The notes: generated by a model from the letters alone, not told the origin. Positions 26,474 to 34,948 are shown, counted from the first letter of the stretch. The stretch is DNA of 64,000 nucleotides from Hymenobacter monticola (GCF_022811645.1 NZ_CP094534.1:2604001-2668000); one strand, 5' to 3'. Made by a program: numbers and translations.

Positions 26474-27310
26474 TTACTTCAACACCGTCGCCTCCGGCTC
26501 CAGCAGCACCAGGCCCTGCCGGAACAGCGCGCCCAGCGCCTTCTTGAACACCTTTTTGCTCATGCCCACGCGGCGGTACACGTCCTCGGCCAGGCTTTTG
26601 TCGCCCAGCGGCAGGCGGCCGCCCGGCGCGGCCTTGAGGGCCTTGAGCAGCGTGTCGGTGGCCGATTCCACTTCGCCGTAGCCGGTTTGCTGCAGGCGCA
26701 CGTCGAGCTTGCCGTCGGCCCGCACTTGTTTGAGGAAGCCGGGCAGGGTTTCGCCCAGGCGCAGGGGCCGGAATACTTCGTTATGAAACAGCAGCCCCTG
26801 GTGCGTGCCGTTCACGATGACGGGGTAGCCCAGCTCGGTTTCGTCGGCCACCAGCAGGCGCACCTCGTCGCCGGGCTGGCCGGGAAAGGGCGTGTTTTTC
26901 AGAAACTGCTTCCACTTGGCCGAGGCCACCAGCCGGTCGCTTTCCTCGTCGAGGTACACGTACACCAGCACCCGCTCGCCCACGCGCAGGTCGCGGCGCT
27001 GGTTGCGGTAGGGCAGGAGCAGGTCTTTTTCCAGGCCCCAGTCCAGGAAGGCGCCGGCCGGGCCGTGGTCCTTCACGGTGAGGGCGGCGTAGCTATCCAC
27101 CAGGGCCAGTGGCCGCAGGTTGGTGGCAATGAGGCGGTCTTCGGAGTCGCGGTACACGAACACGCGCACGATGTCGCCCACGCGGGTGCCGGCCTCCACG
27201 TACTTTTCGGGCAGCAGCAGGTCGCCGTCGTCGGAGGTGAGGTAGAGGCCGATGCTGGTTTCGCGGGCTACTTCGAGGTCGTTGTAATCGCCGAGGAGGA
27301 GGCTGGCCAT
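26474..27310 (-). CDS. CvfB-type S1-domain RNA-binding protein
   Basis: 278 residues, normal length for the CvfB (YitL) family. Successive S1-like modules: GDYNDLEVARETSIGLYLTS, then DILLP-type LLLPEKYV and RVGDIVRVFVYRDSEDR, then a second module with GAFLDWGLEKDLLLP and RVGERVLVYVYLDEESDR, and a third around 140-210. A C-terminal winged-helix region (VYRRVGMSKKVFKKALGAL, about 240-270) completes the family pattern. These cytoplasmic proteins bind RNA and affect virulence-factor expression in Firmicutes; the role in Bacteroidota is not established. Single gene, divergent from nothing, upstream region 27311-27430. Confidence 0.88.
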   Translation of the reverse strand: MASLLLGDYNDLEVARETSIGLYLTSDDGDLLLPEKYVEAGTRVGDIVRVFVYRDSEDRLIATNLRPLALVDSYAALTVKDHGPAGAFLDWGLEKDLLLPYRNQRRDLRVGERVLVYVYLDEESDRLVASAKWKQFLKNTPFPGQPGDEVRLLVADETELGYPVIVNGTHQGLLFHNEVFRPLRLGETLPGFLKQVRADGKLDVRLQQTGYGEVESATDTLLKALKAAPGGRLPLGDKSLAEDVYRRVGMSKKVFKKALGALFRQGLVLLEPEATVLK

Positions 27311-27430
27311 AGCAAGTGTATTGTGGGGTGAAGGGGCAAAGGTCGGGCGAATTGCATGATGTTACGGCTACCCGGCCGGCCTGTTTAGCGCCCGCCGGGT
27401 AAGCATTGCGCGCAAGAAACCGTTTGCCGC

Positions 27431-27799
27431 TTATCCGGGCAGCTCGGCTAAGCTCACCGCCAGCACCTGTTCCAGCTCCGGGCGGTGGGCGTTGCCCCAT
27501 TGTTCCATCACCTCAATCACGGGCAGCAGCGACTGCCCCAGGCTCGTGAGCTGGTACTCCACCCGGGGCGGCAATTCGGGGAAGATGGTTTTAGAAACTA
27601 GGCCGTGCTGCTCCATTTCCGCCAGCTGCACGTTGAGCACGCGCCGCGTAGCGCTAGGGATGGTGCGGTGCATGGCGCTGGGCCGCCGAATGCCCTGGGA
27701 AATGCACGCGAGCAAGGTTGATTTCCATTTGCCGTGCAGCACTTCCTTGGTTAGCACCGAGCCGCAGCTCAGCGTGTTGGCGATTTTTTTCTGATACAT
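27431..27799 (-). CDS. HxlR-family transcriptional regulator
   Basis: 122 residues. A cysteine near the start (SCGSVLTKEVLHGKWKSTLLACI) corresponds to the family pattern C-P...GGKWxxLIL, followed by a winged helix (AMHRTIPSATRRVLNVQLAEMEQHGLV) and wing (PPRVEYQLTSLGQSLLPVI). It lies divergently from an SDR oxidoreductase and likely controls it. The inverted repeat at 27946-27964 is a candidate operator. This is the second HxlR/oxidoreductase divergent pair in the window. Confidence 0.88.
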   Translation of the reverse strand: MYQKKIANTLSCGSVLTKEVLHGKWKSTLLACISQGIRRPSAMHRTIPSATRRVLNVQLAEMEQHGLVSKTIFPELPPRVEYQLTSLGQSLLPVIEVMEQWGNAHRPELEQVLAVSLAELPG

Positions 27800-27945
27800 A
27801 AGAGAAGCCGGTTGGGATAAAGATATGGCCGGGGGACAGGGATTAAAACCGCCCTATGCGCTAAAAGTATCGGGTGCTGAATAAGTTTTCCCTAATTGTC
27901 AGGCCCCCACCCGCGCCGGAATTTTGCTCCGCGAACCACGCAACA

Positions 27946-27964
27946 GTTGCGCAGCCAGCGCAAC
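27946..27964. promoter_or_regulatory. Perfect inverted repeat upstream of the SDR gene
   Basis: GTTGCGC-agcca-GCGCAAC, a 7-bp perfect dyad 32 bases before the ATG at 27997. Similar half-sites CGCAAC/CGCAAG flank it. It is a plausible operator for the divergent HxlR protein; binding is inferred. Confidence 0.45.
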
Positions 27965-27996
27965 GCAAGCCAACCACCTTCATCCACCACACCAGC

Positions 27997-28728
27997 ATGG
28001 GAAAACTCACCGGAAAAGTGGCCGTCATCACCGGCGGCACGTCGGGCATGGCCTTGGCCACCGCCAAATTATTTGTGGCCGAAGGGGCCTACGTCTTCAT
28101 CACGGGCCGCCACCAGGAAAAGCTCGATGCCGCCGTGCAAGCCATTGGCCGCAACGTGACCGGGGTGCTGGGCGACGCCGCCAACCTGGCCGACCTCGAC
28201 CGCCTCTACGAGACCGTGCAGCGGGAAAAGGGCACCATCGACGTGCTGTTTGCCAGCGCGGGGGCAGCCGGCTTCGGCAAGCTGGGCGAGGTCACCGAAG
28301 AACTCTTCGATACCATCTTCGACCTGAACGTGCGCGGCACGCTCTTCACCGTGCAGAAAGCCCTGCCCCTATTCGCAGCAGGCGGCTCGATTTTACTCAA
28401 CGGGTCGGGTGCTTCCATCAAAGGCTATCCGGCCAACAGCGTGTACAGCGCCAGCAAGGCCACGCTTCGGGCCTTCGTGCGGGGCTGGGTAGTCGACTTG
28501 CAGGACCGCGGCATTCGGGTGAACCTGCTGAGCCCGGGCGCCATTGATACGCCCATGATGGCCGCCACCGGCGCCGAGTTCAAGGCCCAGATTGCCGCCC
28601 TGATTCCGCGCGGGGAAATGGGCCGCCCCGAAGAAATTGCCGCTGCTGCCCTGTTCCTGGCTTCGGCCGATGCCAGCTTCGTCAACGGCATTGAGCTCTT
28701 CGTCGACGGCGGCATGGGCCAGATTTAG
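27997..28728 (+). CDS. Short-chain dehydrogenase/reductase
   Basis: 243 residues from the ATG at 27997, which gives the canonical MGKLTGKVAVITGG start. The cofactor motif is TGGTSGMA (12-19), with Ala in place of the usual last Gly. ITGRHQEKLD after strand 2 suggests NADP preference. Catalytic residues: Ser in LNGSGASIKG, and YSASKA (YxxxK). DTPMMAATG and SPGAIDTP match the substrate loop region, and VDGG is at the C-terminus. A classical SDR of unknown substrate, related to proteins often controlled by an adjacent HxlR regulator. Confidence 0.9.
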   Translation: MGKLTGKVAVITGGTSGMALATAKLFVAEGAYVFITGRHQEKLDAAVQAIGRNVTGVLGDAANLADLDRLYETVQREKGTIDVLFASAGAAGFGKLGEVTEELFDTIFDLNVRGTLFTVQKALPLFAAGGSILLNGSGASIKGYPANSVYSASKATLRAFVRGWVVDLQDRGIRVNLLSPGAIDTPMMAATGAEFKAQIAALIPRGEMGRPEEIAAAALFLASADASFVNGIELFVDGGMGQI

Positions 28729-28821
28729 CCTTGTTTATTCAATATCCAGTGGCCGCAGTCTTCAGGGTAGTATAGGCTTTGTAGAGGCGGGGCGCCTTCT
28801 TGCGGATAGCAGCGCCGCCAA

Positions 28822-29229
28822 TTAGCCGATTGCCGGCGTCACCCCCGCCTCCTGCAGCAGCGCCCGCACCTGCCGTCCCACCAGGTCGCGCACTTCGCGG
28901 AACTCGGCCGGTGCCAGGTGCTTGGGGTCGGGAATCTGCCAGTCGACGCGGTGCCGGGCCGCGATAAAGGGGCAGGCGTCGCCGCAGCCCATGGTCACCA
29001 CGTAGTCGAATTGCTGGTCGCGCACCTCGTCAAGGCTCTTGCTGGCGTGGTTGCCCAGGTCGTAGCCCAACTCGGCCATGGCCGCCACGGCTTTGGGGTT
29101 GATGACACCCGAGGGGCGCGAGCCGGCGCTGTAGGCCGCCACCTGTGCGCCGCCGTGCATGGTGGCAAAAGCCTGGGCCATCTGGCTGCGGTTGGCGTTT
29201 TCGATGCAGACGAAGAGGAAGGTTTTCAT
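28822..29229 (-). CDS. arsC: Arsenate reductase, LMW-phosphatase type (thioredoxin-linked)
   Basis: 135 residues. The P-loop CIENANRSQMA has the CxxNxxRS signature of the low-molecular-weight phosphatase-like ArsC group, with the nucleophilic Cys at residue 8. The redox pair appears as MGCGDACPF (Cys-x3-Cys), and the general acid Asp lies in DWQIPDPK. The protein reduces arsenate to arsenite in the cytoplasm. The ATG at 29227-29229 follows the aquaporin gene by 41 bases in the same direction; this is the last gene of the arsenic operon. Confidence 0.92.
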   Translation of the reverse strand: MKTFLFVCIENANRSQMAQAFATMHGGAQVAAYSAGSRPSGVINPKAVAAMAELGYDLGNHASKSLDEVRDQQFDYVVTMGCGDACPFIAARHRVDWQIPDPKHLAPAEFREVRDLVGRQVRALLQEAGVTPAIG

Positions 29230-29270
29230 GGAAGGTATTTTTTGAGTATGGTCAGGCGCCACGTTAGAAT

Positions 29271-29933
29271 TTAATTCGCCGCCCGCGGCTGCAGCAGCCG
29301 GTCGCACGCCACGGCCAGCAGCGCGCCGGCCACCGGGCCTACGATGTACAGCCACCAGTCGGTCCAGACGCCGCTGAGCAGGGCGGGGGAGAGGGAGCGG
29401 GCCGGGTTCATGCTCGCACCCGTGAGCGGGCCGCCCACCAGCGCCTCCAGCCCCACCGTGGCACTGATGGCCAGTCCCGCCAGCATGCCCACTTCCTTCG
29501 AGCCGGCCGTGACGCGCAAAATCACCAGCATCAGCCCGAAGGTGAGGAAGGTCTCGATGCCCAGGGCCTGCATGGCGCCGTGGGCCGGCAGCGTGGCGCC
29601 CAGGTTCGAGCCCGGCGCGGCCACCAGCTTCACCAGCCCGCTGCCCAGGGCCGCGCCCAGCAGTTGCGCCGCCGCGTAGGGCAGCACCCGCCGCCCCGGG
29701 AACCGCCCCGCCGCCCAGAAGCCCACCGTCACGGCCGGGTTGAGGTGGCAGCCGCTGCTCTCGCCCAGGCTCTGAATCAGCAGGAACACCACCAGCCCGA
29801 AGGCCGCTGCCACGCCGCCGTGCCCCAGCGCGTGGGTTTGCTCGTTCACCACGGCCGCGCCGGTCCCGAAAATCAACAAGATGGCCGTGCCCAGCACCTC
29901 GGCCAGCAGGCATTGGCGTAAGGTTAGCGGCAT
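29271..29933 (-). CDS. MIP-family aquaporin in arsenic operon (AqpS-like)
   Basis: 220 residues with six predicted membrane helices and both NPA boxes: GCHLNPAVTV and GASMNPARS, the second carrying the filter Arg. An integral inner-membrane channel. In ars operons such as that of Sinorhizobium meliloti, an aquaglyceroporin (AqpS) lets arsenite leave the cell down its gradient. The same role is likely here because it sits between an ArsN-like gene and arsC and no arsB or acr3 is present. Its start overlaps the end of the upstream acetyltransferase gene by 10 bases. Confidence 0.9.
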   Translation of the reverse strand: MPLTLRQCLLAEVLGTAILLIFGTGAAVVNEQTHALGHGGVAAAFGLVVFLLIQSLGESSGCHLNPAVTVGFWAAGRFPGRRVLPYAAAQLLGAALGSGLVKLVAAPGSNLGATLPAHGAMQALGIETFLTFGLMLVILRVTAGSKEVGMLAGLAISATVGLEALVGGPLTGASMNPARSLSPALLSGVWTDWWLYIVGPVAGALLAVACDRLLQPRAAN

Positions 29934-30454
29934 GCGGCGGTCGAATTACAAGCTGCCACTTCCGTGCCCACTACGGCACTACGCCGCTCCAGCAGCAGCG
30001 TGTCGCGCCACTGCCCGCGCAGCTGGCCGATGCGCTCGCGCCGCCCCACCTGCCGAAAGCCCGCCGCCTCATGTAAGCGTACACTAGCCACGTTTTCAGG
30101 GAAAATGCCGGCCTGCAAGGTCCAGAGACCGTTTTGTTCCGACTCCCGCACCAGTGCTGCCAGCAGTGCCCGGCCCACGCCGCGCCCCCGGGCGGCCGCG
30201 GCCACATACACGCTCACCTCGGCCACGCCCGCGTACACGCAGCGCCCCGATACGGGCGAGAGCGCCGCCCAGCCCCGCACCGTTTGGCCGTCATCGTCCA
30301 CGGCCACCAAGCGGCACGTGGGCAGGTGGCCGGCGTCCCAGTCGGCCCAGGCGGGAACGTCGGTGCTGAAGGTAGCTGTGCCGGTGGCGATGCCCTCGGC
30401 GTAGATGGCGCGGGCCGCGGGCCAGTGCGCCGCGGTGAGCGGAAGAATGTTCAT
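29924..30454 (-). CDS. arsN: GNAT N-acetyltransferase, ArsN-like
   Basis: 176 residues from the ATG at 30452-30454, starting MNILPLTAAHW; another in-frame start lies six codons upstream. It is a GNAT fold of the phosphinothricin acetyltransferase type: IYAEGIATGTATFST near the N-terminus, VSVYVAAAARGRGVGRALL (acetyl-CoA loop RGRGVG), and NVASVRLHEAAGFRQVGRRE. The N-terminal GIATGTATF pattern and the operon position fit ArsN1, which acetylates arsinothricin. Resistance to phosphinothricin-like compounds is an alternative. Translationally coupled to the aquaporin by overlap. Confidence 0.82.
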   Translation of the reverse strand: MNILPLTAAHWPAARAIYAEGIATGTATFSTDVPAWADWDAGHLPTCRLVAVDDDGQTVRGWAALSPVSGRCVYAGVAEVSVYVAAAARGRGVGRALLAALVRESEQNGLWTLQAGIFPENVASVRLHEAAGFRQVGRRERIGQLRGQWRDTLLLERRSAVVGTEVAACNSTAACR

Positions 30455-30472
30455 GCGGTGAAATAACGGCAA

Positions 30473-30590
30473 GCAGGCGAAAGCGGATTGCCGGCCAGGA
30501 GCCGTGTGCTATTTATAACATGCTTGCACATCAGCCTCAGATTGTCATGCCTCGGCTGCGCTCGGCATCACGGCTTGCCCTTTCGTGTTT
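30473..30590. other. Gap inside the ars operon with a degenerate palindrome
   Basis: About 118 bases without a gene. GTCATGCC...GGCATCAC near 30535-30572 resembles one half of the palindromic repeats common in this genus. No terminator T-run is seen, so read-through from the arsI-like gene is possible. Confidence 0.4.
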
Positions 30591-31154
30591 TCAGCAGCAC
30601 CCGCCGCCCGGCGTGCACGTGGCCGCCGCAGCCGAAGTATCCACCAGCGTGAAGGCCATGGGCGCAGTGGTCAGCACCTCGGCAGTGGCCGGCGCCGCGG
30701 CCGGGGCAATGCAGCACTGGCTGCTGTCGCTGGCCGCATCGTACTCGTCCTGGTAGCGCGGGTCGTTGAACTCGGCATCGGCGTGGAAGTAGTACACCTC
30801 CCACTCCACGCCGTCTGGGTCGAGCACCCAGAACTTATCCTGCTTGGCGTAGCAGCAGTTGGTGCCCATTTCCTCGCGGCTCACCAGGCCCGCCCGCCGG
30901 GCAGCGGCCAGGCGCTCGTCGAGCTCGGCCACGGTTTCTACCTGGAAGCCCAGGTGGCCGAAGTGGCTTTGCACCCGCGCCGCATTCTCCACAAAGGAGA
31001 TGATGAGCGAAGGCCGGTCAAGCACGTACTTGGCGTAGCCGCGCTTGATTTTAGCGGCTGGCTGCCCAAAGAAGGCAGTATAGAAGTTGACCGTAGCGGC
31101 CAAATCGGACACGTACAGCGAAACGTGCATGCGAGGGAAAACGGCGGGTTCCAT
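30591..31154 (-). CDS. arsI: ArsI/CadI-like VOC-family dioxygenase (C-As lyase type) with Cys-rich tail
   Basis: 187 residues. It belongs to the vicinal-oxygen-chelate superfamily, with metal-ligand positions matching ArsI: His10 in MHVSLYVSD, His67 in FGHLGF and Glu119 in GVEWEVYYF. The arsenic-binding vicinal pair C100-C101 lies in GTNCCYAKQDKFWV. ArsI cleaves the carbon-arsenic bond of trivalent methyl and aromatic arsenicals. Beyond the usual end it carries a tail of about 45 residues with two Cys pairs (SSQCCI and TCTPGGGCC). It follows arsR by 67 bases. Assignment rests on these residues and on operon context. Confidence 0.88.
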   Translation of the reverse strand: MEPAVFPRMHVSLYVSDLAATVNFYTAFFGQPAAKIKRGYAKYVLDRPSLIISFVENAARVQSHFGHLGFQVETVAELDERLAAARRAGLVSREEMGTNCCYAKQDKFWVLDPDGVEWEVYYFHADAEFNDPRYQDEYDAASDSSQCCIAPAAAPATAEVLTTAPMAFTLVDTSAAAATCTPGGGCC

Positions 31155-31221
31155 AGGGGCGAAAGGTTTGGCGTGAAAGATTGAACAGCTAGCCCAGAAG
31201 AGGCAATGGTATTAGATGGGC

Positions 31222-31557
31222 TTAACAGCCACAATTGGCCGCTGCCGCCGGCAGCTCGGCCAGCAGGCCGCCCAGCAGCTGCCGGGCGCGGGCCCAACCC
31301 GTGGGCGAAAGGCAGTAGCACACGCGCGGGCCGTCTACTTCGCCCTGCACCAGGCCGGCGGCTTTCAGCTCCTTGAGGTGCTGCGACACGGTGCTCTGCG
31401 ACAGCGGCAGCGCCAGCACCAGGTCGCCGCACACGCAGGCCTGCCGCTGGGCCAGTAGCCGCACAATGGCCACCCGCGCCGGATGCCCCAAAGCCTTCGC
31501 TAAGGTTGCCAGCTCCTGGGCCTCGGCATCAAATTCCTGGTGTTTGTGAATGGCCAT
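31222..31557 (-). CDS. arsR: ArsR-family metalloregulator
   Basis: 111 residues, typical ArsR/SmtB size. The winged helix has [15 protein letters not shown], the metal-site helix QACVCGDLV (CxC motif in helix alpha-3), recognition helix [18 protein letters not shown], and wing [12 protein letters not shown]. Extra Cys residues occur in CYC and at the C-terminus (NCGC). It is the first gene of the leftward operon (arsR, arsI-like, arsN-like, aquaporin, arsC) and is expected to repress it until arsenite binds. Confidence 0.93.
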   Translation of the reverse strand: MAIHKHQEFDAEAQELATLAKALGHPARVAIVRLLAQRQACVCGDLVLALPLSQSTVSQHLKELKAAGLVQGEVDGPRVCYCLSPTGWARARQLLGGLLAELPAAAANCGC

Positions 31558-31563
31558 GTGTCT

Positions 31564-31580
31564 TATTGCTTATCGCAAAT
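31564..31580 (-). promoter_or_regulatory. Possible ArsR operator overlapping the ars promoter
   Basis: On the minus strand, ATTTGCGATAAGCAATA holds the dyad TTGC...GCAA, seven bases before the arsR ATG, and a TAATTTG resembling the -7 box overlaps it. Position and symmetry fit an ArsR site, but the match is short. Confidence 0.35.
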
Positions 31581-31929
31581 TAACGATGAAAGGAGCGGGA
31601 ATAAAAAGTTATGAAACGACAAGCATGATTATTCTTGGAATAGTTAAATGAATGTTTAGTTATTCTTAACTCGAAGGACATTTGCAAAGTCATAAAATGT
31701 ATTAATTTTGCATTCGTAAAAAGGGTAATAAAATGCTTTAAACGCCTATTTTGGCTAATTGCAACATATGCAAGTGCACTATTAGGCTTTCCTTTTGATT
31801 AATAATGAAAAGTTTTTTTCTGACGAAAAGACAATTTTTGAAAAACATCTAGTACCTTTATTTCGTTAGAAGTTAGTAAGGCGCCAAGCTGAGTCAATCG
31901 ATTTATATCTCACCATAGCTCATCTGCAC
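31581..31929. other. AT-rich intergenic region between ars operon and TonB-like gene
   Basis: A 349-base AT-rich stretch with no gene. It contains the ars promoter side and a near-consensus rightward promoter at 31681-31710, so the TonB-like gene would have a leader of about 210 bases. I see no known riboswitch fold in that leader. Confidence 0.5.
31681..31710 (+). promoter_or_regulatory. Near-consensus Bacteroidota promoter
   Basis: TTTG at 31681-31684, an 18-base gap, then TAATTTTG at 31703-31710, matching the TTTG / TAnnTTTG pattern. It points right, towards the gene at 31930. Confidence 0.6.
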
Positions 31930-32430
31930 GTGACCCATTCTCTACGATTCTTTTCTTTGCTGGGCCTGTTCGGGCTCCTGGGCGCGGGCCAAAGCCGGGC
32001 TCAGTCGGGGCCCTACGCTTCGATGCCGGCCCGCCCCGCGGCAGCGGTGAGCACGCCCGCCGCCGCGCCCGCGCCGCCCATGGTGCCGGCGGCCCCCACC
32101 ATCAACCCCGATTCGGTCTTCATCAACCCCGAGGTGCGGCCCCAGTTTGTGGGGGGCGACAAGGCCTTCAAAGCGTATTTGGCCAAGTCCATCCGCTACC
32201 CGCAGCAGGCGCTGCAGCGCCACGTATCGGGCCGGGTGCTGGTCAACTTCGTACTCAACGCCCAGGGCAGAGTGACCGATGCCCACGTCATTAGCGGCCC
32301 CGGCAGCGGCCTCAACGACGAAGCCCTGCGCCTGGTGTGGCTGATGCCGCCCTGGGAGCCCGCCCGCTCGAACGGCCAGCCCGTGCGCGTGGCCTGCACC
32401 GTGCCCATCGCCTTCTCCGCCGACCGTTAA
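31930..32430 (+). CDS. Secreted TonB C-terminal domain protein
   Basis: 166 residues starting at GTG 31930; no ATG precedes the signal peptide (FFSLLGLFGLLGAGQSRAQ). After an Ala/Pro-rich linker (residues about 35-60) the C-terminal domain reads AYLAKSIRYPQQALQRHVSG, RVLVNFVLNAQGRVTDAHVI and DEALRLVWLMPPWEPA, which is the TonB C-terminal fold (PF03544) as used in Bacteroidota energy-transducer-like periplasmic proteins. It lacks an N-terminal membrane anchor other than the signal peptide, so it is probably a free or lipid-independent periplasmic protein. Single gene with its own promoter and a terminator at 32567. Confidence 0.82.
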   Translation: MTHSLRFFSLLGLFGLLGAGQSRAQSGPYASMPARPAAAVSTPAAAPAPPMVPAAPTINPDSVFINPEVRPQFVGGDKAFKAYLAKSIRYPQQALQRHVSGRVLVNFVLNAQGRVTDAHVISGPGSGLNDEALRLVWLMPPWEPARSNGQPVRVACTVPIAFSADR

Positions 32431-32566
32431 TTTCCGCTGGTCGGTCCTCGCGGCCCAACTGGCTACTATTAGGTTACTAGTAAATACATCGTCCGCCTAT
32501 TCGCCTTTATCTACCCTTTACCTTATCTAGTGTGTTGCTGTAAAGTGTCTTATCTAATGTGAAAGC

Positions 32567-32597
32567 AAAGCCCCGCCTCATCTAGAGGCGGGGCTTT
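32567..32597. terminator. Hairpin terminator
   Basis: AAAGCCCCGCCTC, loop with ATCTA, GAGGCGGGGCTTT. It lies between the TonB-like gene and the convergent outer-membrane protein gene. Confidence 0.8.
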
Positions 32598-32711
32598 GTG
32601 CTTGAAATGGCCGGGCTCCAGCTAATCTGCGGGTTGTACTATGCCAAAATCTGCCTGCCATCCTGAGCATTTGGCGCCCGGCACGGCCGTGCTACTGCTT
32701 ACCCTGGCTGA

Positions 32712-34673
32712 CTACTGATAAGGCGCGGTGCCGGGCGCGCCCAGGCCAAAGTCGGTAAACGTCACGGTTTCGCGGGTCGACTCAAACATGCGAATGCCGT
32801 TGGGCGCCGTGAGGCCGCGCGGGTAGAAGCCGATGAGCAACTGGAACGTGCGCAGGGCCGTGAACTCGTTGCGGAAGCGCAGCCCCAGGCCAAAGCCCGT
32901 GTAGGGCGCCCCGCTGAACGGCGAGCCCCCGCCGGGGCGGTCGCTCACCCAGGCGGCATCGGCAAAGGCCACGCCGGCCAGCCGGAAGCCCAGCAGCGAG
33001 AGCGGCGTGAACAGCGTGGTTTCGTAGTTGAGCACGAAGCGGCTGGTAGCCAGTACCGGCGAGGCCGGCGCAAAGCCGCGCAGCCCCCGGTCGTTGGTGA
33101 TGCCCTGCAGCAAGTCGCCGGGCCGCCGGTCGATGCCGATGGTGCCCCGGCTGCTCAGGAAGTGCCGGTACTGCCAGTTGCCCACGTGGTAGAGGCGCGT
33201 GAAGGACGTGAGCTCGGTGCTGAGCACGCCCTGCTCCCAGCCGCGGGCTTGGTCGAGGCGCTGAAAAATGCCCAGGTCTACGCCCGCGTAGAGGTAGCCG
33301 CTGCGGGTGCTGAAGCCGGCGGCGGCCACGCGCGCGGCCAGGTAGCGGCGTGGCACCACGCGGTTCACGTCGTAGCCCAGGGTGAGGCTGAGCAGGGTGC
33401 CGGCCGGCACGTCCTCGGTGCGGCCAAAGCCAAACAGGTACCGGTCTTTGTAGTAACGGCGCACGGAGTAGCCCACGGTGCCCAGCACCAGAGTACCGTC
33501 GTGGTAGTCGGGCGTTTCGAGGCCGGTGCTGGGGTCGGGCCGGGGCACGGCGCTGAAGTCGGTGCGCAGGGCCCGGGCCGCCACAATCACGCGGCCGGGG
33601 TTTTCGTAGCCCAGGTCGTAGGAGCGCAGGCGCAGCGCGCGGCCCACCCACACGTCCTGCACCAGCGAGCGCAGCGGGTAGTATACGTAGGGCTGGCCCG
33701 GCGGCGGCGCCACCAGGGCAATGTTTTGGGAGTAGCTGTCGAGGCTGATGGCGCCGGCGTAGCGGGCGCTGGGCGAGTAGAAATCGCGCCGCAGCGTGAC
33801 GCCGCCCGAGCGGTAGTTGTACTCGTTGCGGTAGCGGGCCTGGCCGTACACGAAGTTGCGAAACGGAGCCGTGTAGCTGCCCACGTAGGACCATTGCTGC
33901 GGGTTTTCGCCGTTGTCGGTGTTCAGGCCGCGCCCGTAACGGTACTCGTTGGTGAGCTGGTGGCCCAGGCCCAGGAAGTTGTCGTCGCCGAGGGTGATGA
34001 GGCCGGCCGTGGCCGAGCCCAGCTCGTAGCCGGCCGTGATGCTGAACACGTCGGTGGTGAGCACCGTGATGTCGACGCTGTCGCGGGTGCTGCTGTGCTC
34101 GTTCACCAGCACGCGGGCGTCCAGGATTTCGGGCGTCTGGCGCAGCAGGCGCTCCGACTCGGCCAGCTGCTGCGGCTCCAGCGCCTGGCCCGGCCGAAAC
34201 AGCAGCACCTGCCGCACCCGCGAGCGGGCCGTTTTGAGGTGCAGGGCGTTGCCCGATTTCTCCCAGAACGAACGCGGAATCCGGGTCGAGTCGGAGAGGC
34301 TGTAGCCGAAGGCATCGAGCGTGCGAATGTTGATGCTGCGCACAATCTTGAAGTTGTGCTGGTCGAACTGCCGGTTGAGCAGCACGGCGTCGAGGCCGGC
34401 CTGCTCTTCCTGGCGCTGCGTGAAGTTGAGCAGGCCGGAGAGGGCCTTGCCCATGATGGTTTTGCGGCGCGAGTAAGCCTTGAGGCGGTTGAGGATGCGT
34501 TCCTCGTCAAAGCGGCGGCGCAGGGAGTCGGCGCGGTGGGGCAGGATTTCGTCGGCCGCCTTCAGCGAGTCGGGCGGAATGGCCGAGCGGGGGTCAAACG
34601 TCTGCGCCGAAACCGGCCGGACCCCCCAGCCCAACAGGACAAACAGCAACAGAAACCAACCGCTAAAGCTCAT
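32712..34673 (-). CDS. Outer-membrane beta-barrel protein (Omp85/BamA-like)
   Basis: 653 residues from the ATG at 34671-34673, followed by a signal peptide (FSGWFLLLFVLLGWGVRPVSAQ). Residues about 90-260 include a POTRA-like module (KTARSRVRQVLLFRPGQAL and QLAESERLLRQTPEILDARVLV) and DSVDITVLTTDVFSI. The remainder is amphipathic strand after strand rich in Tyr and Arg, ending with an aromatic-containing strand (FTDFGLGAPGTAPYQ). The architecture is that of the Omp85 superfamily: one POTRA and a C-terminal 16-strand barrel. The substrate is unknown. Single gene, divergent from the radical SAM gene. Confidence 0.85.
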   Translation of the reverse strand: MSFSGWFLLLFVLLGWGVRPVSAQTFDPRSAIPPDSLKAADEILPHRADSLRRRFDEERILNRLKAYSRRKTIMGKALSGLLNFTQRQEEQAGLDAVLLNRQFDQHNFKIVRSINIRTLDAFGYSLSDSTRIPRSFWEKSGNALHLKTARSRVRQVLLFRPGQALEPQQLAESERLLRQTPEILDARVLVNEHSSTRDSVDITVLTTDVFSITAGYELGSATAGLITLGDDNFLGLGHQLTNEYRYGRGLNTDNGENPQQWSYVGSYTAPFRNFVYGQARYRNEYNYRSGGVTLRRDFYSPSARYAGAISLDSYSQNIALVAPPPGQPYVYYPLRSLVQDVWVGRALRLRSYDLGYENPGRVIVAARALRTDFSAVPRPDPSTGLETPDYHDGTLVLGTVGYSVRRYYKDRYLFGFGRTEDVPAGTLLSLTLGYDVNRVVPRRYLAARVAAAGFSTRSGYLYAGVDLGIFQRLDQARGWEQGVLSTELTSFTRLYHVGNWQYRHFLSSRGTIGIDRRPGDLLQGITNDRGLRGFAPASPVLATSRFVLNYETTLFTPLSLLGFRLAGVAFADAAWVSDRPGGGSPFSGAPYTGFGLGLRFRNEFTALRTFQLLIGFYPRGLTAPNGIRMFESTRETVTFTDFGLGAPGTAPYQ

Positions 34674-34948
34674 AATAAGGCGCAACGCTGCAAAGTACGA
34701 AAAGGAGCCGGGGCGGGGTTCGGGCGTTGCACACAAGGTGGGCCGTCTTTTTATTCTATTCCGATGCCAGCGAAAATCCGCCAAACCAGCGCAGGCTAAG
34801 AACAGGGCGGCTTCTGCTAAAAAAGCTGTGCAATCGGCCAGTGACGTTTTCTTAAAATAGGAAACTATTTCCAATAAAATTAGCTTAAATGCTTGTGCCT
34901 ATTTGGCCGCTGTTTATTACTTTTAAGCCCGAAAGCCAGCCCTTCCTC

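Noticed and set aside
30591..31154. Simple glyoxalase/bleomycin-resistance protein
   Set aside because: The vicinal Cys100-Cys101 and the operon position fit ArsI better.
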